A stretch of DNA of 64,000 nt from Acanthosepion pharaonis (Eukaryota > Mollusca > Cephalopoda > Sepiida > Sepiidae). The notes under the pieces are model-generated. The model saw only the letters and a list, made by a program, of their open reading frames with translations. It had not been told where the DNA came from and ran no database searches. Positions 1-11,396 of this stretch are shown piece by piece (the first letter of the stretch is position 1; each line of letters opens with the position of its first letter). The stretch is taken from assembly GCA_903632075.3 (NCBI GenBank), contig CAHIKZ030000129.1:1356001-1420000 (forward strand), read 5' to 3'. A program made the position numbers and the translations under genes.

Positions 1-930
1 TTTATAGTTGGAAATGGGGAAAATGTAGAACTTAACGCACACATTTCAAAGATACTAGTCAGAAAGAAATAGTAAATTTCTAAGAATGCCCCTCTAAATT
101 TTGGTCGAATAACAAAATGCAAGTTACAAAATTGGAGATGTCAGCATCAGTCAGATACAGAAATTTAACTAACTGGTAAGTGTTTTCACAGAGGGTAGAA
201 AAACCTGACACCGAAATCCGAACTGGCATTGGATTAGTGAAAGAGGCACTCCAAAAGCAAAGCAAAATGTTGAGAAAGAGAAAAAAAATCGTTAGAAACA
301 AAAGGTAAAATTCTATAATCTGGGACACAATACACATGCGCAAAAATTAAAGTAATTTTGTTAATACATTTATTGACTAAAAGATATCCTGAGTGGTTGA
401 TTTTATTTTTTAGTGACTACAGATGCTCGAAGCAAACAGTAGTTGACTGGTTCAGATTTTGTAGGGCTGTTTGCTGCTATTTCACCGGAGGGAAAAAAAA
501 AGTGAAGGTCCAGATGAAAGAGTGGAGATGGATTGTAAGCAAAAAAACAAAATATGGCCGCGGCTGAGTGCTTCCTTAATAAAGATCTCTTTGGTGTGAT
601 TGAAAGAAATAATGAAGAATTTAATTACTTTGTAAAATCTGTTCCTGATAATTCGAGAATCATTCTAGAAGCAGTTATTGCAAGACGTTTTGAACAGGGT
701 TCTATGATCATTAGTGATGATTGATCCGCTTATAATTGACTAAAAATGATCTTTTTCAATCACAGTTTTAAAAAATACATTTTTTTTTGCGTAAAAACTA
801 ATAAAAACACGCTTTATACTAGAGTATATACGGTAAATAAAATCGAATTTATTTTGTAAATTCGACTTGGTTTCATAAAAAGATTTTCAGTAACCCCCCT
901 CAGAGAATTAGATTTACTAATTTTTATAAT
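1..930. other. AT-rich DNA without recognisable gene
   Basis: I see no gene or repeat I can name here. Short open frames at 80-343 (minus) and 358-567 (plus) are low-complexity and lack any domain. The stretch after 560 (about 590-720) reads as coding-like for a short distance on the plus strand (phrases such as FGVIERNNEEF), then stops. It could be the edge of a decayed transposon, but no family is assigned. Confidence 0.4.
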
Positions 931-940
931 AACTATTTCA

Positions 941-969
941 TATATATATATATATGTGTGTGTGTGTGT
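941..969. repeat. (TA)n(TG)n microsatellite
   Basis: A short TA run passes directly into a TG run. This compound form recurs many times in the window. Confidence 0.9.
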
Positions 970-1090
970 TTCTAGCTCTTTTTTTTTTTTTTTAAAGCCT
1001 TTTCCCCTTCGAGATTGATTTGATTAATGGCAAATCAAAAATTCGAAGGTTTTTCGAAACGAGTATAGTTACCTCTCTCTCTCATATATA

Positions 1091-1094
<4 letters not shown>

Positions 1095-1128
<34 letters not shown>
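1095..1128. repeat. (AT)n microsatellite
   Basis: Pure AT dinucleotide run of about 17 units, following a CT-rich stretch. The minus-strand frame across it is a translation artefact of the repeat. Confidence 0.9.
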
Positions 1129-1129
<1 letters not shown>

Positions 1130-1135
<6 letters not shown>

Positions 1136-1789
1136 CGACAACCGACATAATTCCCGAGTAAAATGTTTCTTCGCGAAATTGCCTTCATTACTTTCGAACT
1201 GAACAGGCATTTTAAATCGGTATAAAAACAAAAAAAAAAAAAAAACGCGATTCAGTTCGAAAATTATTTTGTATAAAATAAAAGAATACATTGAATTTTA
1301 GTCAAAGGTTATTGAACTTTTAATGTCGAATATTTTTAAAAATTCAAATTTTCATCTTTCGCAAAAATAAACTAAACCTAGAGTTTTTACTTTGAAAGCA
1401 TTGTGAAAATACAAAAAATAAAAAAAAAAAAAAAACAAACAAAACAAACAGTAAAGCAAAGCACTCGGGGAAGAAAATAAAGCCCGCCGTATTTGATATC
1501 TATTTTTATTTTATTGCTTAAACACATTGCTCTACAAATAAAGATTTGGACAATGAAGACGTCGAAACGTAAATGAAGAGTCACATGGGATTAGATATAC
1601 TTTTAAGAAGTTTAAAAAAAAAAAACAAACAAAAACAAAAAAAAAAACAAAACAAAAACAAAACCTTTTAAAGCAATTTAAAACAATTATTGTTATATAT
1701 TTAGATATTTTAACAAATTACATTCCAAACTAATTGGGTGTATATTTATGATTTTCTTTCTGGTTCAGCGAGTTTCCAATCTAACCATC
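1130..1789. other. AT-rich spacer with A-rich tracts
   Basis: No gene recognised. Several A-rich tracts (near 1225, 1420 and 1616-1665) are interspersed with single C or G bases. They may be old poly-A tails of retroposed sequences, but no body could be recognised upstream of them. Confidence 0.35.
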
Positions 1790-1797
1790 ATCTAAAT

Positions 1798-1982
1798 CAG
1801 TGTTTCTTAACGCCATTAGGCTCAAAAAATGGATCTGAGAAATATTTTAAATGGGGCTGGAGACACCAGTCGCAGTTTAGTCATTAATCAGGATTTATGT
1901 TTTCCATTACATTTTATAACTAAAATGTATTTCCTGTTATTTGGGCTTATACGAGTCATAAAGAAAGGTTTGAGAAACATTG
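1798..1982. mobile_element. hAT-like non-autonomous MITE
   Basis: The left end reads CAGTGTTTCTTAACG and the right end GGTTTGAGAAACATTG. These are imperfect inverted copies of the CAGTGTTTCTCAACC-type terminus known from hAT elements. The 8-bp flanks, ATCTAAAT on the left and CTCTGAAA on the right, share five positions and fit the nTnnnnAn duplication typical of hAT. The element is only about 185 bp and has no transposase, so it would depend on one supplied elsewhere. The plus-strand frame at 1829-2071 crosses its right end and is not a gene. Confidence 0.6.
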
Positions 1983-1989
1983 CTCTGAA

Positions 1990-3392
1990 AGGATTTCGAA
2001 GAAGAAAAAAAAGCAGTGCAAACAACATTAATTCATCAGATATATGCCGGATAAAATATTTTTTTATGTGACCAAGAACATGTGATATAGATTTTCCTAT
2101 AACATTACATGCAAGAGAAAATAAAAAAAAATCACTTACCGGTCGAATTCAATATTAAAGAACAAACGATTGAGAATTCTTGTGGTATTTCCTTATTCTT
2201 CGTAAGTGTGTGGTATTTCCGAAGAAAATGGTCTTATTTTTTTCCTCCTCACTAAAGATAAATCCTCTGAATGTTCGTCTATTGTTTATAGATATAAAAC
2301 AACATGATGGTTTTAAAGATTTTGCTTTCAGATTGTCTGAACTGCACTGTCTTTAAAATGTACATATAATATAGACATGTAAACAAGGAAATAATAATAA
2401 AAAAAAAGAATATGTATAAGTGGAGATAGTTTAAATTTCATTGATGATAATGAACGAAATAACTTCCGGAAAGAAAATATATATTGTTAAAAGTGTTCCT
2501 TTTGAAGCATGCGTGCAATGTATGGCGGTATACAATGCATGCTGGGTAACGTAGATCAATCTAATCAAACGATCATAACTTATCTATACGGGTGAAAAAT
2601 TTAAATTTTTAATCCTAAATTTTAATGTAGCATTTGATCTTGTCTTAAAATTTAGTATTCTAAATTCCGACATTTTTTTTCTCTCTGGAACCGAAAGGGA
2701 AGTGACTGAAACTATCAGGCTAAATATCGTCTCCGAGGTGAAGAAAGCTTGAATGTTTTTGAAAACAGTATCTGTCAGAAATCATAGATTTTAACTGAGA
2801 TAAAACAATAAAGACAGGCAATGGTAGAAAAATAAACAACTCATTTCATTAATATTTTATCTGTCTTTCGGTATTCCTTTACTCCAATTTTTCAGGCGAG
2901 CAGAACATGACAAAAAAAAACATATGGGGGTGCCAATACGCGTACGAAGGATTAAAATTGCAAAGTGCTCGCGATCTCAACCACGCAGGCGTCGCTGTCC
3001 ACCAACCCTCCCTCTTTAGTACGGTTAAGGTGATGCTGTTGTTGAGTTGGAATCTGTGGGGCCAGACTTTCTCATAAATGGAAGAGAGAACAGATACTAC
3101 ATTTTGATCTCTAACCGAAAACTGAGTAAAAGCGTTATTTAGCTGGTCTTTCAATTAAGGTAGAATGACACGTGGTCTTTTTTTTATGTGGGGGTGGGCA
3201 TACACATGCATATGGACCAAGGAGAAAAAGTGTCCAGTATCCGCGGCTACTGTCACGCTGGAGTCGATATTACACCAGCCACATCTGGTGCAACGTCGCG
3301 CTTATATCAATATACAAAACAACCCTCCCACGTTGGTACAATGTGGGAGGTGCTGTCGCAGGTTTGGGCACCCCCGGAGTCCAAACTTGCGA

Positions 3393-3395
<3 letters not shown>
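1990..3395. other. No gene recognised
   Basis: Mixed AT-rich sequence. The part from about 2880 to 3395 is richer in GC and holds overlapping frames on both strands, but none shows a domain I know. A GTGGGAGG/CCTCCCAC pair near 3328-3352 can form a small hairpin. It may be an unrecognised repeat, since it ends directly in a (TA)n tract, as many repeats here do. Confidence 0.35.

Positions 3396-3397
<2 letters not shown>

Positions 3398-3430
<33 letters not shown>
3398..3430. repeat. (TA)n microsatellite
   Basis: TA run of about 16 units ending the GC-richer block described upstream. Confidence 0.9.
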
Positions 3431-3432
<2 letters not shown>

Positions 3433-3785
3433 CAGCATGGGCAACGCCGGGCCATGCTTGATTCACAAATCGTACAACTCATACAGCAATCGCTATCACT
3501 TGAATTAAAATATTTTTGCCCTTCCTTGCCTTTAAAGGAGTGCCCTTTGCCGTGCTGATGTTGCTAAATGCCTTACTTCTTGCCTATCTCACACTACGAT
3601 TTTTTTCTAAGCTCTATACTAAACATTAAATCTGTTACGAAAAAAGAACTAAACAAAACGAACACAAAACGATCAGCTTTAAAAAAGGACTCGTAACTGG
3701 AAAAACCGAATGAAAAAAGAATGTTAACAACAAATAATTTTTCACACCCAACCCGGTTCTGCGGAATCAGAATCAACGTTGAGTT

Positions 3786-4187
3786 TAAGCAAGCGAATGA
3801 ACCAATTGGAGTAAAGTGCCATGCAGATTTAAATTTTTCACACTTGTGACGAATGCAGCTATCGATTTTTTTTACATGCTAGCATGCTACTTAACATTCG
3901 TGTCAGTCAGCTGTTGGCTCTCACGCTGGCCAATAGAATCTTCCTGCCTATTCGTGACAGCCAGCTATTGGCTCTCACTCTGGTCAGTAGAAAATGGCCG
4001 CAAATTGCATGAAAACTGCCGTAGAAGCATGAAAAAGTCGATTATTTCCACTATCGATGGAAGTTGGGAAATGCAAAGTCGGTCTTGGTCTTTTTGCTAA
4101 CTTGGAGCATGTGCATGCAAATTTTAGTGCAAATCTGTCGAAAATTGCGGCCGTGCATTCGTTACACACACACACATATATATCCTG

Positions 4188-4256
<69 letters not shown>
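3786..4256 (+). repeat. Dispersed repeat R1, plus copy, ending in (CA)n(TA)n
   Basis: This unit is repeated in inverse orientation at 28194-28548 with high identity over about 360 bp. Both copies start next to GCAAGCGAATGAACC and end in a (CA)n run; this copy then continues into (TA)n from 4190 to 4255. Inside is an imperfect tandem duplication of about 50 bp (near 3898-3995), marked by CAGCTGTTGGCTCTCAC and CAGCTATTGGCTCTCAC. An open frame of 94 codons crosses the unit and a related frame is open in the other copy, but the shared protein has no domain I recognise. Unit length and microsatellite tail suggest a SINE or MITE-like mobile sequence; no tRNA head is visible. Confidence 0.7.
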
Positions 4257-4258
<2 letters not shown>

Positions 4259-4261
4259 CAC

Positions 4262-5826
4262 CTCCACAGAAAAAACGCCGTACCTAAGGTTTAAAATGAA
4301 TTTTAGAAAATGAAAATCTTCCTTGAAGCTTTTATTTCAGTTTTAATTTCGAGCTAATCGATTACATTTAATATTTCAAATAAGCAAAATACTTGGCTTT
4401 ATTTCAAAAGTTATTAAAATAGACTGGAAGTATTTTTTTTTTTTTTTGCTATAAAATTTGATTTTACACCATTTTTAGCCTGCGTTTATCGCAGTGTAAT
4501 TTGCTTTATTAAAAAAATTTCTCAAAAATAAAATATATTTTTCCGAAACTTTATTTGAGGAATATTAGCTACTTTAAGGTAGAATTAATCTGATTTGAAA
4601 CAAATATTATTTACCTTAATTTTAAAATATCGCAGAAATTAATTATTTTTTTTAAAGCAGTGGTAGTTGTTTATTTAATCTGGTTACATGGATGATAGAT
4701 TTACGCTTATTTAATTTTGTTAAATGGGAGATTTATTTGTAAAAAATAACTGAATATAACGCTTTTTATATAAAATTTTTAAGTACACAGTAATCTTAAA
4801 AATTTAATTTTTATTGAAAATAATATATAATAATAATATTTTATTGAAAATAACGCTTTAATGAATTTTTGATATTCCCGGCTTTAAATTTACTACAGTT
4901 ATCGTTATTATTTTTTGATAATGTCGTATATGAACAACCGTATCTACAAAAATCGGCACATTTATACATATACAAAATAATTCAATATTCTTTTAAAAAT
5001 ATTGGCGTTTCATGATTTGTACTAAGTTTTTCCATCTGTGGTTAGTAAATATAATTTTTACTTAATAATATCAGCTAAAAGGTGAAATTAATACAGAATT
5101 TTAAAAGATTTAAAATTTATTAAATTATTCTAATTAAAATAAAAAAAAATGAAAACAATTCTTGTAAAAATTAACTATTCATCCAAATTTTTTTTCTTAA
5201 GACAATAATATCCTTAATATATATTATTTATAAAAGCATTTAAAAGATTTTCTAATTATGTCATAGTTTTATTGCGTTTTTTATTTTACGATTCAGAGCA
5301 GATTTTCAGTAAATGGTGTTTCTCTTTGACAAAAACAAACTGATGATTTATATTTTCCAAGGAAATCTTCTTTTGACATAAGACGGTGGAATTCTAATTT
5401 CTCGAAATTTTATAAAATTGGGTAAGTAGGTATAACAGATGTAAGAAAGAAAAGAATATTTTTTACCAAAATGTTCTAAAAAATACATTCCAAAATAATT
5501 TGACTCATTTGTGAATAATTCCTGAAAATCTCGTTAAAATTCAATAATTATTTGATTTTTGCAAGAATTTCCAAAACAACATTTTTTTTATCGCAAAAAA
5601 GACTAAATTTCCCATATGCTGACACAAGGTAAATAATATTTTTAAATAAATTTCGAACGTGAATGAAGGGGTTAAAAAAATCTAAGAAAATAATAATAAT
5701 AAAAAATAATTTGGTTTTTGGTCTTAATAATAGCGTAAACATTTTGACAATAAAACTTTTTTTTTTTATCAAGTTTAGCGTCTTTTTCATCGTGTACTCT
5801 TTTTAGAGAATTTATGGAGGTACCTA
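4262..5826 (+). repeat. Dispersed 1.6-kb AT-rich repeat RD, plus copy
   Basis: The sequence reappears in inverse orientation at 53965-56280 (interrupted there by another element), with end fragments at 52388-52650 and about 50560-50730. Matching anchors include the left end near ACCTAAGGTT (4281), the block around GATTCAGAGCAGATTTTC (5290) and the right end near GGAGGTACCTA (5816). It has no long reading frame and about 80% A+T. Fairly constant ends in separate copies suggest a non-autonomous mobile element, perhaps DNA-type, but clear terminal inverted repeats were not found. Confidence 0.6.
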
Positions 5827-5829
5827 AAC

Positions 5830-6340
5830 TCTCTCCTAAAGTATTTTGATTCTGGATAAATCTTTTTACCCAACTTCAACTTCCTATTAAATATTTTAAA
5901 TTAAATGCTTATTACTCCCCGTTAACCATTTAACTGTCTATTAATTCGCAAGGGGTTAAACGGTATTCCTCATTTCTTTAAATTTAAAATTTTTTTTTCT
6001 TATCTTTTATCTTCTCTATCTACACATTTTATTTATTTTTTTAAATTTATATTCTAATATTATTAAACTTTAGCTTTATATACTGTGTAGTGTTACTCCC
6101 TTGAAACATAGAGATTATATATAAACAATATACAAGCCACTGCGCCTACCCTCTCCTTTTTATTTCTATTGCTTGCTCCCTACGCTTTATAATTTTTTAA
6201 ATTAAATCTTGCTTTTTTCCCCTAGCGGGAAAACATGTACCATATACACTTTAAGCTTGCATCAGTTTTTCCCCAGTATCTCCCTCCATACATATTATAT
6301 TTTGAATTTACACCCTAATAATATATTGGTGGGGCAGAAG
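5830..6340. other. AT-rich spacer
   Basis: No gene or repeat family recognised between repeat RD and the SINE that follows. Confidence 0.4.
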
Positions 6341-6345
6341 GGAGA

Positions 6346-6690
6346 GAGAGGTACGGTGGAGTAATGGATAGCGGTTCTGATTGAGGAATCGGAGAGCCGA
6401 GTTTCAATTCCAGTCGAATCCATTACATGCTAATACCCTTGGGAAAACTATGAATCCACTACTTCTCCTCCAGTTATGGGACAATAACAAGACAGACTGT
6501 GTTCTATAGCCTTGGGTGGCAATTGGTCTAGGAGAAGGACAACTCTGAATTCAAAACCTGATCTTCCAGGTTGGGAGTTGTGTAGTAGGCTAACAACCTA
6601 GTCACTTAAAAAACTGGCTTGTTATGGAAACTGCAAAGATATTTTGTGTCCCTATGTTCCTCAAGGAATTGAAGGGCATAAGATATAATA
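6346..6690 (+). mobile_element. tRNA-derived SINE (family S1)
   Basis: The head GGAGTAATGGATAGCGG resembles a pol III box A region and GAGTTTCAATTCCAG resembles box B, spaced as in a tRNA. The body after it (CATTACATGCTAATACCC, GGGAAAACTATGAATCC, TCTCCTCCAGTTATGGG) recurs at least a dozen times in the window in both directions. This is one of the longest copies; its 3' part runs to AATTGAAGGGCATAAG before an AT-rich tail. The family would be transcribed by RNA polymerase III and copied by a LINE enzyme. It codes for no protein. Confidence 0.75.
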
Positions 6691-6699
6691 TAATATATT

Positions 6700-7355
6700 G
6701 GGTATAATGTAGCGGTATTTAAAAAAGACAAAAAAACAACTGTAATAAGCGGCCCATTTGCCATAAGTGCCTGACGACTTGGGAAAACATGAAAGTTTAA
6801 GTTGCACTACAAACGAAGATATACGTGATTTATTAATATATACTTAATAGCTCTGTTTAACTACACTGAACACTGTTTTGTTTGCACCATAAATTAAATA
6901 AATATTTATTTGCTTATCTGCGAATACACGCTATCGTACGCATGTACAGTTACTACTATCTCGTTATTTAGTTTATATTTACCCTTCTATCTATCTATCT
7001 ATCTGCGTGTATGGAATTGAAACACCTTGAGTTTTATGTGTGTGAAGGATTATTATTGATGGTGGTGTTGTCTAAATTTCTGGGATGAATGGTTATCATT
7101 ATCTACACTATTTATATTCGGACTATTATCCTTATCTTTGTTGTTTTATCACATTTCAGCCGTTGTACGCCCCCCCCCCAGCCTTCCTCGTGTTTATGAC
7201 GGAAACTCGATCTTCAATGGGGCATCTAAATTCATAAATAATGTTTGGTTAAGTTTTAATTTCGTCGGTGTGATGTTATTACTGATAATAAGGTTCGATG
7301 ACTTTAATTTTTTTATGGTAGATAATTAACTTGATATTTTTTGTTTGTTTAACAG
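6700..7355. other. No gene recognised
   Basis: AT-rich DNA with a short TCTA run (6983-7003) and a C9 homopolymer near 7171. Nothing else identified. Confidence 0.4.
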
Positions 7356-7358
7356 AGG

Positions 7359-7360
<2 letters not shown>

Positions 7361-7404
<44 letters not shown>
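7361..7404. repeat. (TA)n microsatellite
   Basis: TA run of about 22 units. Confidence 0.9.
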
Positions 7405-7407
<3 letters not shown>

Positions 7408-7444
7408 TTAAATTGATTTAAAATATTTTTTTTCGCTACACAGT

Positions 7445-8165
7445 TCTAACCATGTTTCAAAAATGGAAGCTAAAAGCTTTGAATTTAATTTTGTAATTAA
7501 ATTAAAGACATTAGTTCCATTTCATCCTCAAGCGAATTCAAAAGTACAAAACTTTAAATATCTAGGAAGTGTTTTAACAGACAATGAAAAATGCAACACC
7601 AAAATCAGAAGGTACATTGGGATAGTGAAAGATGCCTTTCAGAAGCTAAGAAAAGTATTAGTAAAGAGGAAAATTTTGTAAAGAAACATAGAAAATTGCA
7701 CTTAACTGTTATGTAATATAATTCCTCTTATATGGCAGTGAATGCTGGACACTGATGAAGAAGAGAGACTTGAGGCAACAGAAATGTGGTTCTACGGAAT
7801 GATGCTGAGAATACTATGGATGGAACATGTGAACAAGGACGAAGTTTTTGTGAAAATGGAAACAAAAATGACACTTATACTTAATATCAGAAAAAAAACA
7901 ATTGAAAATTCTAAGGCGTATAATGAGAAAAGAAGGCTTAGAAAATTTGATACTCACAGGATATATTGAAGGCAATTGGGGCAGAGGAAGACAACGCATG
8001 ACCTACCTGGCGAAATTAAGTGAATGGATGGTGGAGCAGGGTTTGGGAGAGATGACCAAAAGATAATATTCATTAAGAGTTACAAAGGGCAGAAAGATGT
8101 GAAGAGCCATGACCATCAATGTCCTGAAGGGACACAGCATACAGAAGAAGGTAAAAACTTATCAA
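7445..8165 (+). pseudogene. RTE-like LINE, 3' part of reverse transcriptase ORF
   Basis: Reading across three frames gives the C-terminal half of a non-LTR retrotransposon polyprotein: QNFKYLGSVLTDNEKCNTKI, then DAFQKLRKVLVKRK, then RLEATEMWFYGMMLRIL, then IRKKTIE, and MTYLAKLSEWMVEQGLG near the end. In family members these follow the RT core. Frameshifts near 7680 and 7970 and stops break it, so it is dead. The same segment recurs in decayed form at 26285, 30755, 35290, 44855, 58880 and 60835, all 5'-truncated, as expected from incomplete target-primed reverse transcription. The RTE assignment is from memory of the family and is supported by an endonuclease fragment at 37640-37930. Confidence 0.7.
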
Positions 8166-8169
8166 CTAT

Positions 8170-8530
8170 CTCTAGAAAGAGTGGTTGGTGTGCTGAAAAA
8201 AATAATTAGCCTTTCATGTTATATTTTTTGTTTGCATATAACATTAGTCTGGGGTTGTATATTTTTTAGTTGCTGTGCACAGTTTTTGTGTTCGATTTTT
8301 GCTCTGATGAGAGCGGTTCAATAATCCGGTTAAGCTGTTCTTCAAGGTTATATTTCGGTTTTATCAACTTACACTGATATATATTTTTTATTAACCCTTT
8401 TTTTGTTATGAATGTCCTTTTAATATGTTTGTTTTTATTGCTTTAATACATCAGACATTTGACACACACATATATATGTATATGTTTCGTTAAAAACAAA
8501 TGGCAAGGTACTACGGTTAATTGAATAACA
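8170..8530. other. No gene recognised
   Basis: T-rich spacer following the RTE-like fragment; no features identified. Confidence 0.4.
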
Positions 8531-8540
8531 CCTTTCACCG

Positions 8541-8542
8541 TA

Positions 8543-8581
<39 letters not shown>
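8541..8581. repeat. (TA)n microsatellite
   Basis: TA run with one CA interruption near 8561. Confidence 0.9.
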
Positions 8582-8749
8582 GGTGGTACTAGCTTGGAAA
8601 TACCTCGGATAGCTCAACTTGTTCAAATCGGTACCCGAGGAAAAATTGGGAAATAAAAAAAAGAAAGAACCAAGAACATTAAACCAAGGCGAAAACAATC
8701 GTCCAGTGTTTAAGCTCCAAGTCCAAAGAAAAAAATCCGAAAACGAGTA

Positions 8750-8856
8750 AAAAGACAACTACATAAAGTGCTCAATACACTAAGTAGAGCAAAACCTAAG
8801 ATAAGGAGCCAGACAAACATACCTAGGATCTTCAGGGTAATGCCGGCTCATATATA

Positions 8857-8890
<34 letters not shown>

Positions 8891-8891
8891 A
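8750..8891. repeat. Repeat module E fragment plus (TG)/(TA) tract
   Basis: GTGCTCAATACACTAAGTAG (from 8770) matches GTGCTCACTACAGAGTAG at 46057 and GTGCTCAATACACAG at 42161. On the minus strand a CTGAAGA motif lies near 8833, as in Penelope-like terminal regions here. A (TG)(TA) tract closes it. Confidence 0.35.
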
Positions 8892-8997
8892 GAAAGAACA
8901 GTAAGATATATAATCCGGTATTCTTATAGATATTTTTACAAAATAGTGAAACATGGTTAGAACTGTATAGCGGAAAAACCATATTTTAAATCAATTG

Positions 8998-9101
<104 letters not shown>

Positions 9102-9154
9102 AAAATATTTCAGATAATGGATTGTGATTTGGAAATGTTTTGGTTTGTTTTTTT

Positions 9155-9690
9155 TTTTTTGTTTTACGGCATATCAACCTTAATGGGTTATTTAATGCCG
9201 ACAAAATTTTTATTGCTGGTAATATTTAGTTTTGTCAAAAGATTTCTGGTAATAATTTTTCCTTCGAAAATGTATTGCTGGTAATAATTTTTTTCAAGAA
9301 AGTATTGCTGATAAAAATTTTTTCCTCAAAAATGTATAGCTGGTAATAATTTAAAAAAAAAACGTATTGTTGGTAATAATTTTTTTTCAAAAATTTATTG
9401 CTGGTAATAGTTTTTTTCTTCAAAAACTTATTGCTGATAATAGTTTTTTACAAAGTATTTCTGGTGTTAAAACCTATTTTTACCCCAGTTTGGGGGTTAA
9501 CTACTTGCCCATATCTGGGACCCTAATAGGTGCTACCACCTCGGGTCAGGGTGGACCTGGGAACATCAGCAATTAAGAGGTGGTTCCACGCTTCTCAAAA
9601 CCTCCTGGTCACAGGCCTTGCCGTTGGACGTAGTTTATCGTCTTACCCAGGACGCGGATGTAGTTTACCCAGGACGGTGATTGGAAATAT
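9155..9690 (+). repeat. Dispersed repeat M, plus copy 1
   Basis: Starts at ACGGCATATCAACC and ends near CTTACCCAGGACG. Copies occur at 13725-14060 and 44040-44420, all on the plus strand, and a head fragment at about 57945. All share a head, an AT-rich minisatellite, then a conserved GC-richer core with CTCGGGTCAGGGTGG, AAGAGGTGGTTCCACGC and GCCTTGC. The core's conservation beside the variable minisatellite suggests a SINE-like unit. No pol III boxes were recognised, so its class is open. Confidence 0.65.
9205..9475 (+). repeat. Minisatellite in repeat M
   Basis: About eight degenerate copies of a 30-36-bp unit containing TATTGCTGGTAATAATTTTT. The other M copies hold about two (13770-13850) and four (44120-44230) units, so unit number varies between insertions. 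Confidence 0.8.
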
Positions 9691-9848
9691 GGACATTGCA
9701 GAAAGCATGTCTGCTCGTAACAGCGAGGATATTTCGAAAGATATTGGATACAGTCTGTCGGTGAAAAGTAGACATGATCGATTTATTTTCTTAAGTTACT
9801 GGAGATGACCTGAAAATAAACAGCAACCAAAACATATGCTGTTAATAA

Positions 9849-10010
9849 TAATAATAATAATAACTGGTGGAACATGAACGTGACAGTTGACCCCGTCATC
9901 ATGTGGACACTCGGAGTGTTCCCAAAGAGCCCCATGAAAAGATTAAAACAATTGAAAGACCAATGAAGAATCGAAACCATCTAGACATAGATTATTGAAG
10001 AAATTTGTTG
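9849..10010 (+). pseudogene. LINE C-terminal fragment (R2/NeSL-like?)
   Basis: One frame reads NNWWNMNVTVDPVIMWTLGV followed by FPKSPMKRLKQL. This resembles the common C-terminal stretch of site-specific LINE polyproteins, where a V-x-P-V-V-x-G-A-L-G-x-x-P-K-G core is followed by a leucine-rich helix. Here the glycine of the core is replaced and stops follow, so it is a remnant. No RT core was found upstream. Assignment is from memory of family patterns and is tentative. Confidence 0.45.
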
Positions 10011-10019
10011 TCACTTGAT

Positions 10020-10380
10020 CTCCACTGAAAGAGAAACTTCAATGAGAACAAAGAAACGATTGGAAACCAAACTGAAAATAACATTTACTCAAAGCAAAGC
10101 GAATACGACGGAAAGGGTTAAAGTATTGAAGAAACTTTTTTGTACAGGGTGTGAAGAGTGGATCGCTTGAAAGGTCATCAACAGAAATTATACAGAGAAA
10201 AATACCAATTCCTCGAACAAGGCTGGGAATGAATATTGAAACATTTTTAATGCTATGTTTCTTCAGCGACGAGGTGATAATGACTCTCCACAGCTTTCTT
10301 TTGTTTATTATCTATAATTTGCTATGATTCCTTGGAAAAGACAGTGGAGTGGTTTCCTGTTATCTTCTCCACAGTTTTAA
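10020..10380. other. No gene recognised
   Basis: Possibly more of the preceding LINE's 3' region, but nothing diagnostic is visible. Confidence 0.3.
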
Positions 10381-10384
10381 ATTT

Positions 10385-10515
10385 AGTGTTTTCCTTCTCT
10401 TAGACTGGTTCTCATGCAGGGCTAGAGAACCTAATCCACTCTACTATTTAACCTATAGCATGGGGGAGAAAAAATGGATTTATGCCTTTCTGATTGGTGT
10501 GAAAGTGAACATAGC
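10385..10515 (-). mobile_element. S1 SINE fragment
   Basis: Minus-strand match to the S1 body: the plus strand shows CATGGGGGAGAAAAAATGG and a decayed GGATTTATGCCTTTC block equivalent to the family's GGGAAAGGTATAAATCC. The tRNA head is lost. Confidence 0.5.
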
Positions 10516-10659
10516 ATACGAAACAAGAGTTTGAACACCATTCATCGATTCCAGTTTCCACGCCAGTAGCTGTTATGCTGCCAACACATCATTCTTATAT
10601 TAATACTATTTTTAGTAATAATACGGTACTGGCGTTTCTTAGTCCCTCCAAATATTCAC

Positions 10660-11170
10660 AATCGTGACATCAATCGCTTCGGTCCATACGTTTATCTGTT
10701 CTAATAGGCTGGATTATAACGAAAATGTTTCTATAAATCGCGCCAAACCTGTACAGAAATTGTGTGGATTGGCTGTTTTTTTTTTTTTGTTTTTTTTTTT
10801 GTAAAAGAAACCAGTCTCTATTATTTTGCCTGCTATTGTTTATGCAAACCTTTCTCTCCTTCCATCTAAAACCACACCCACTTCGTTATTGTTAATTTTT
10901 CTTTTTGTTGTATTCCCGACGGGCCGGGTTGGCTGGTCAGCCGTAACATTTATTCGATTCACAAGAAACAACTACGTGATCGGGAGTAAATCGTTTAAAG
11001 AAACACCACAGCCCGAATTGTCAACCTCAGCCAATCAGACTTCTCGGTTGTTTCAGTAACTGCTGAGGTTGTTCATAATGGAAGGGAAAGTATTGCTCGT
11101 ATTGGCAAAGAAAGACTGGAGTAGTTTGTAATGGGAGGGAAAGGCTGAGATCATGCCTATTGGGAAGGAA
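10660..11170 (+). repeat. LTR-like unit, copy 1 (partial)
   Basis: Direct repeat of 11398-11960. Shared blocks include GACATCAATCGCTTCGG, AAATCGCGCCAAACCTGTAC, ACCCACTTCGTTATTGTTAA and GATCGGGAGTAAATCGTTTA. It ends in short repeats of GCTGAGGTTGTTCATAATGG type. This copy lacks the TATA and AATAAA part found in copy 2. Two direct copies about 740 bp apart could be a pair of decayed LTRs or a tandem duplication of a U3 region. Confidence 0.55.
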
Positions 11171-11171
11171 A

Positions 11172-11396
11172 GACCCAGGTTTGTGACACATCTAAGCTAC
11201 GCTTAGAAAAATCATCATAGTATATATTTGAATGGCTCATTGTTTCTTGGTGAAAAATGTTTTGCCACTCCTGTTTGAAAATGTAGTGTTTTTATCTTAT
11301 AAATTTATAAAGAACAATGTAGGGTATGGATATTAATATTACTGATGATACTACTGCTGTTGGTGATGATGAAGGTGATTTTTAACCCCCCCCCCA
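11172..11396. other. Spacer between LTR-like units
   Basis: AT-rich sequence with no coding signal, ending in a C9 run at about 11386. If the flanking units are LTRs, nearly all internal sequence has been lost. Confidence 0.35.

Noticed and set aside
3165..3508. Overlapping plus-strand frames of 74-106 codons
   Set aside because: Three frames are open at once in GC-richer DNA ending in (TA)n; none shows a domain.
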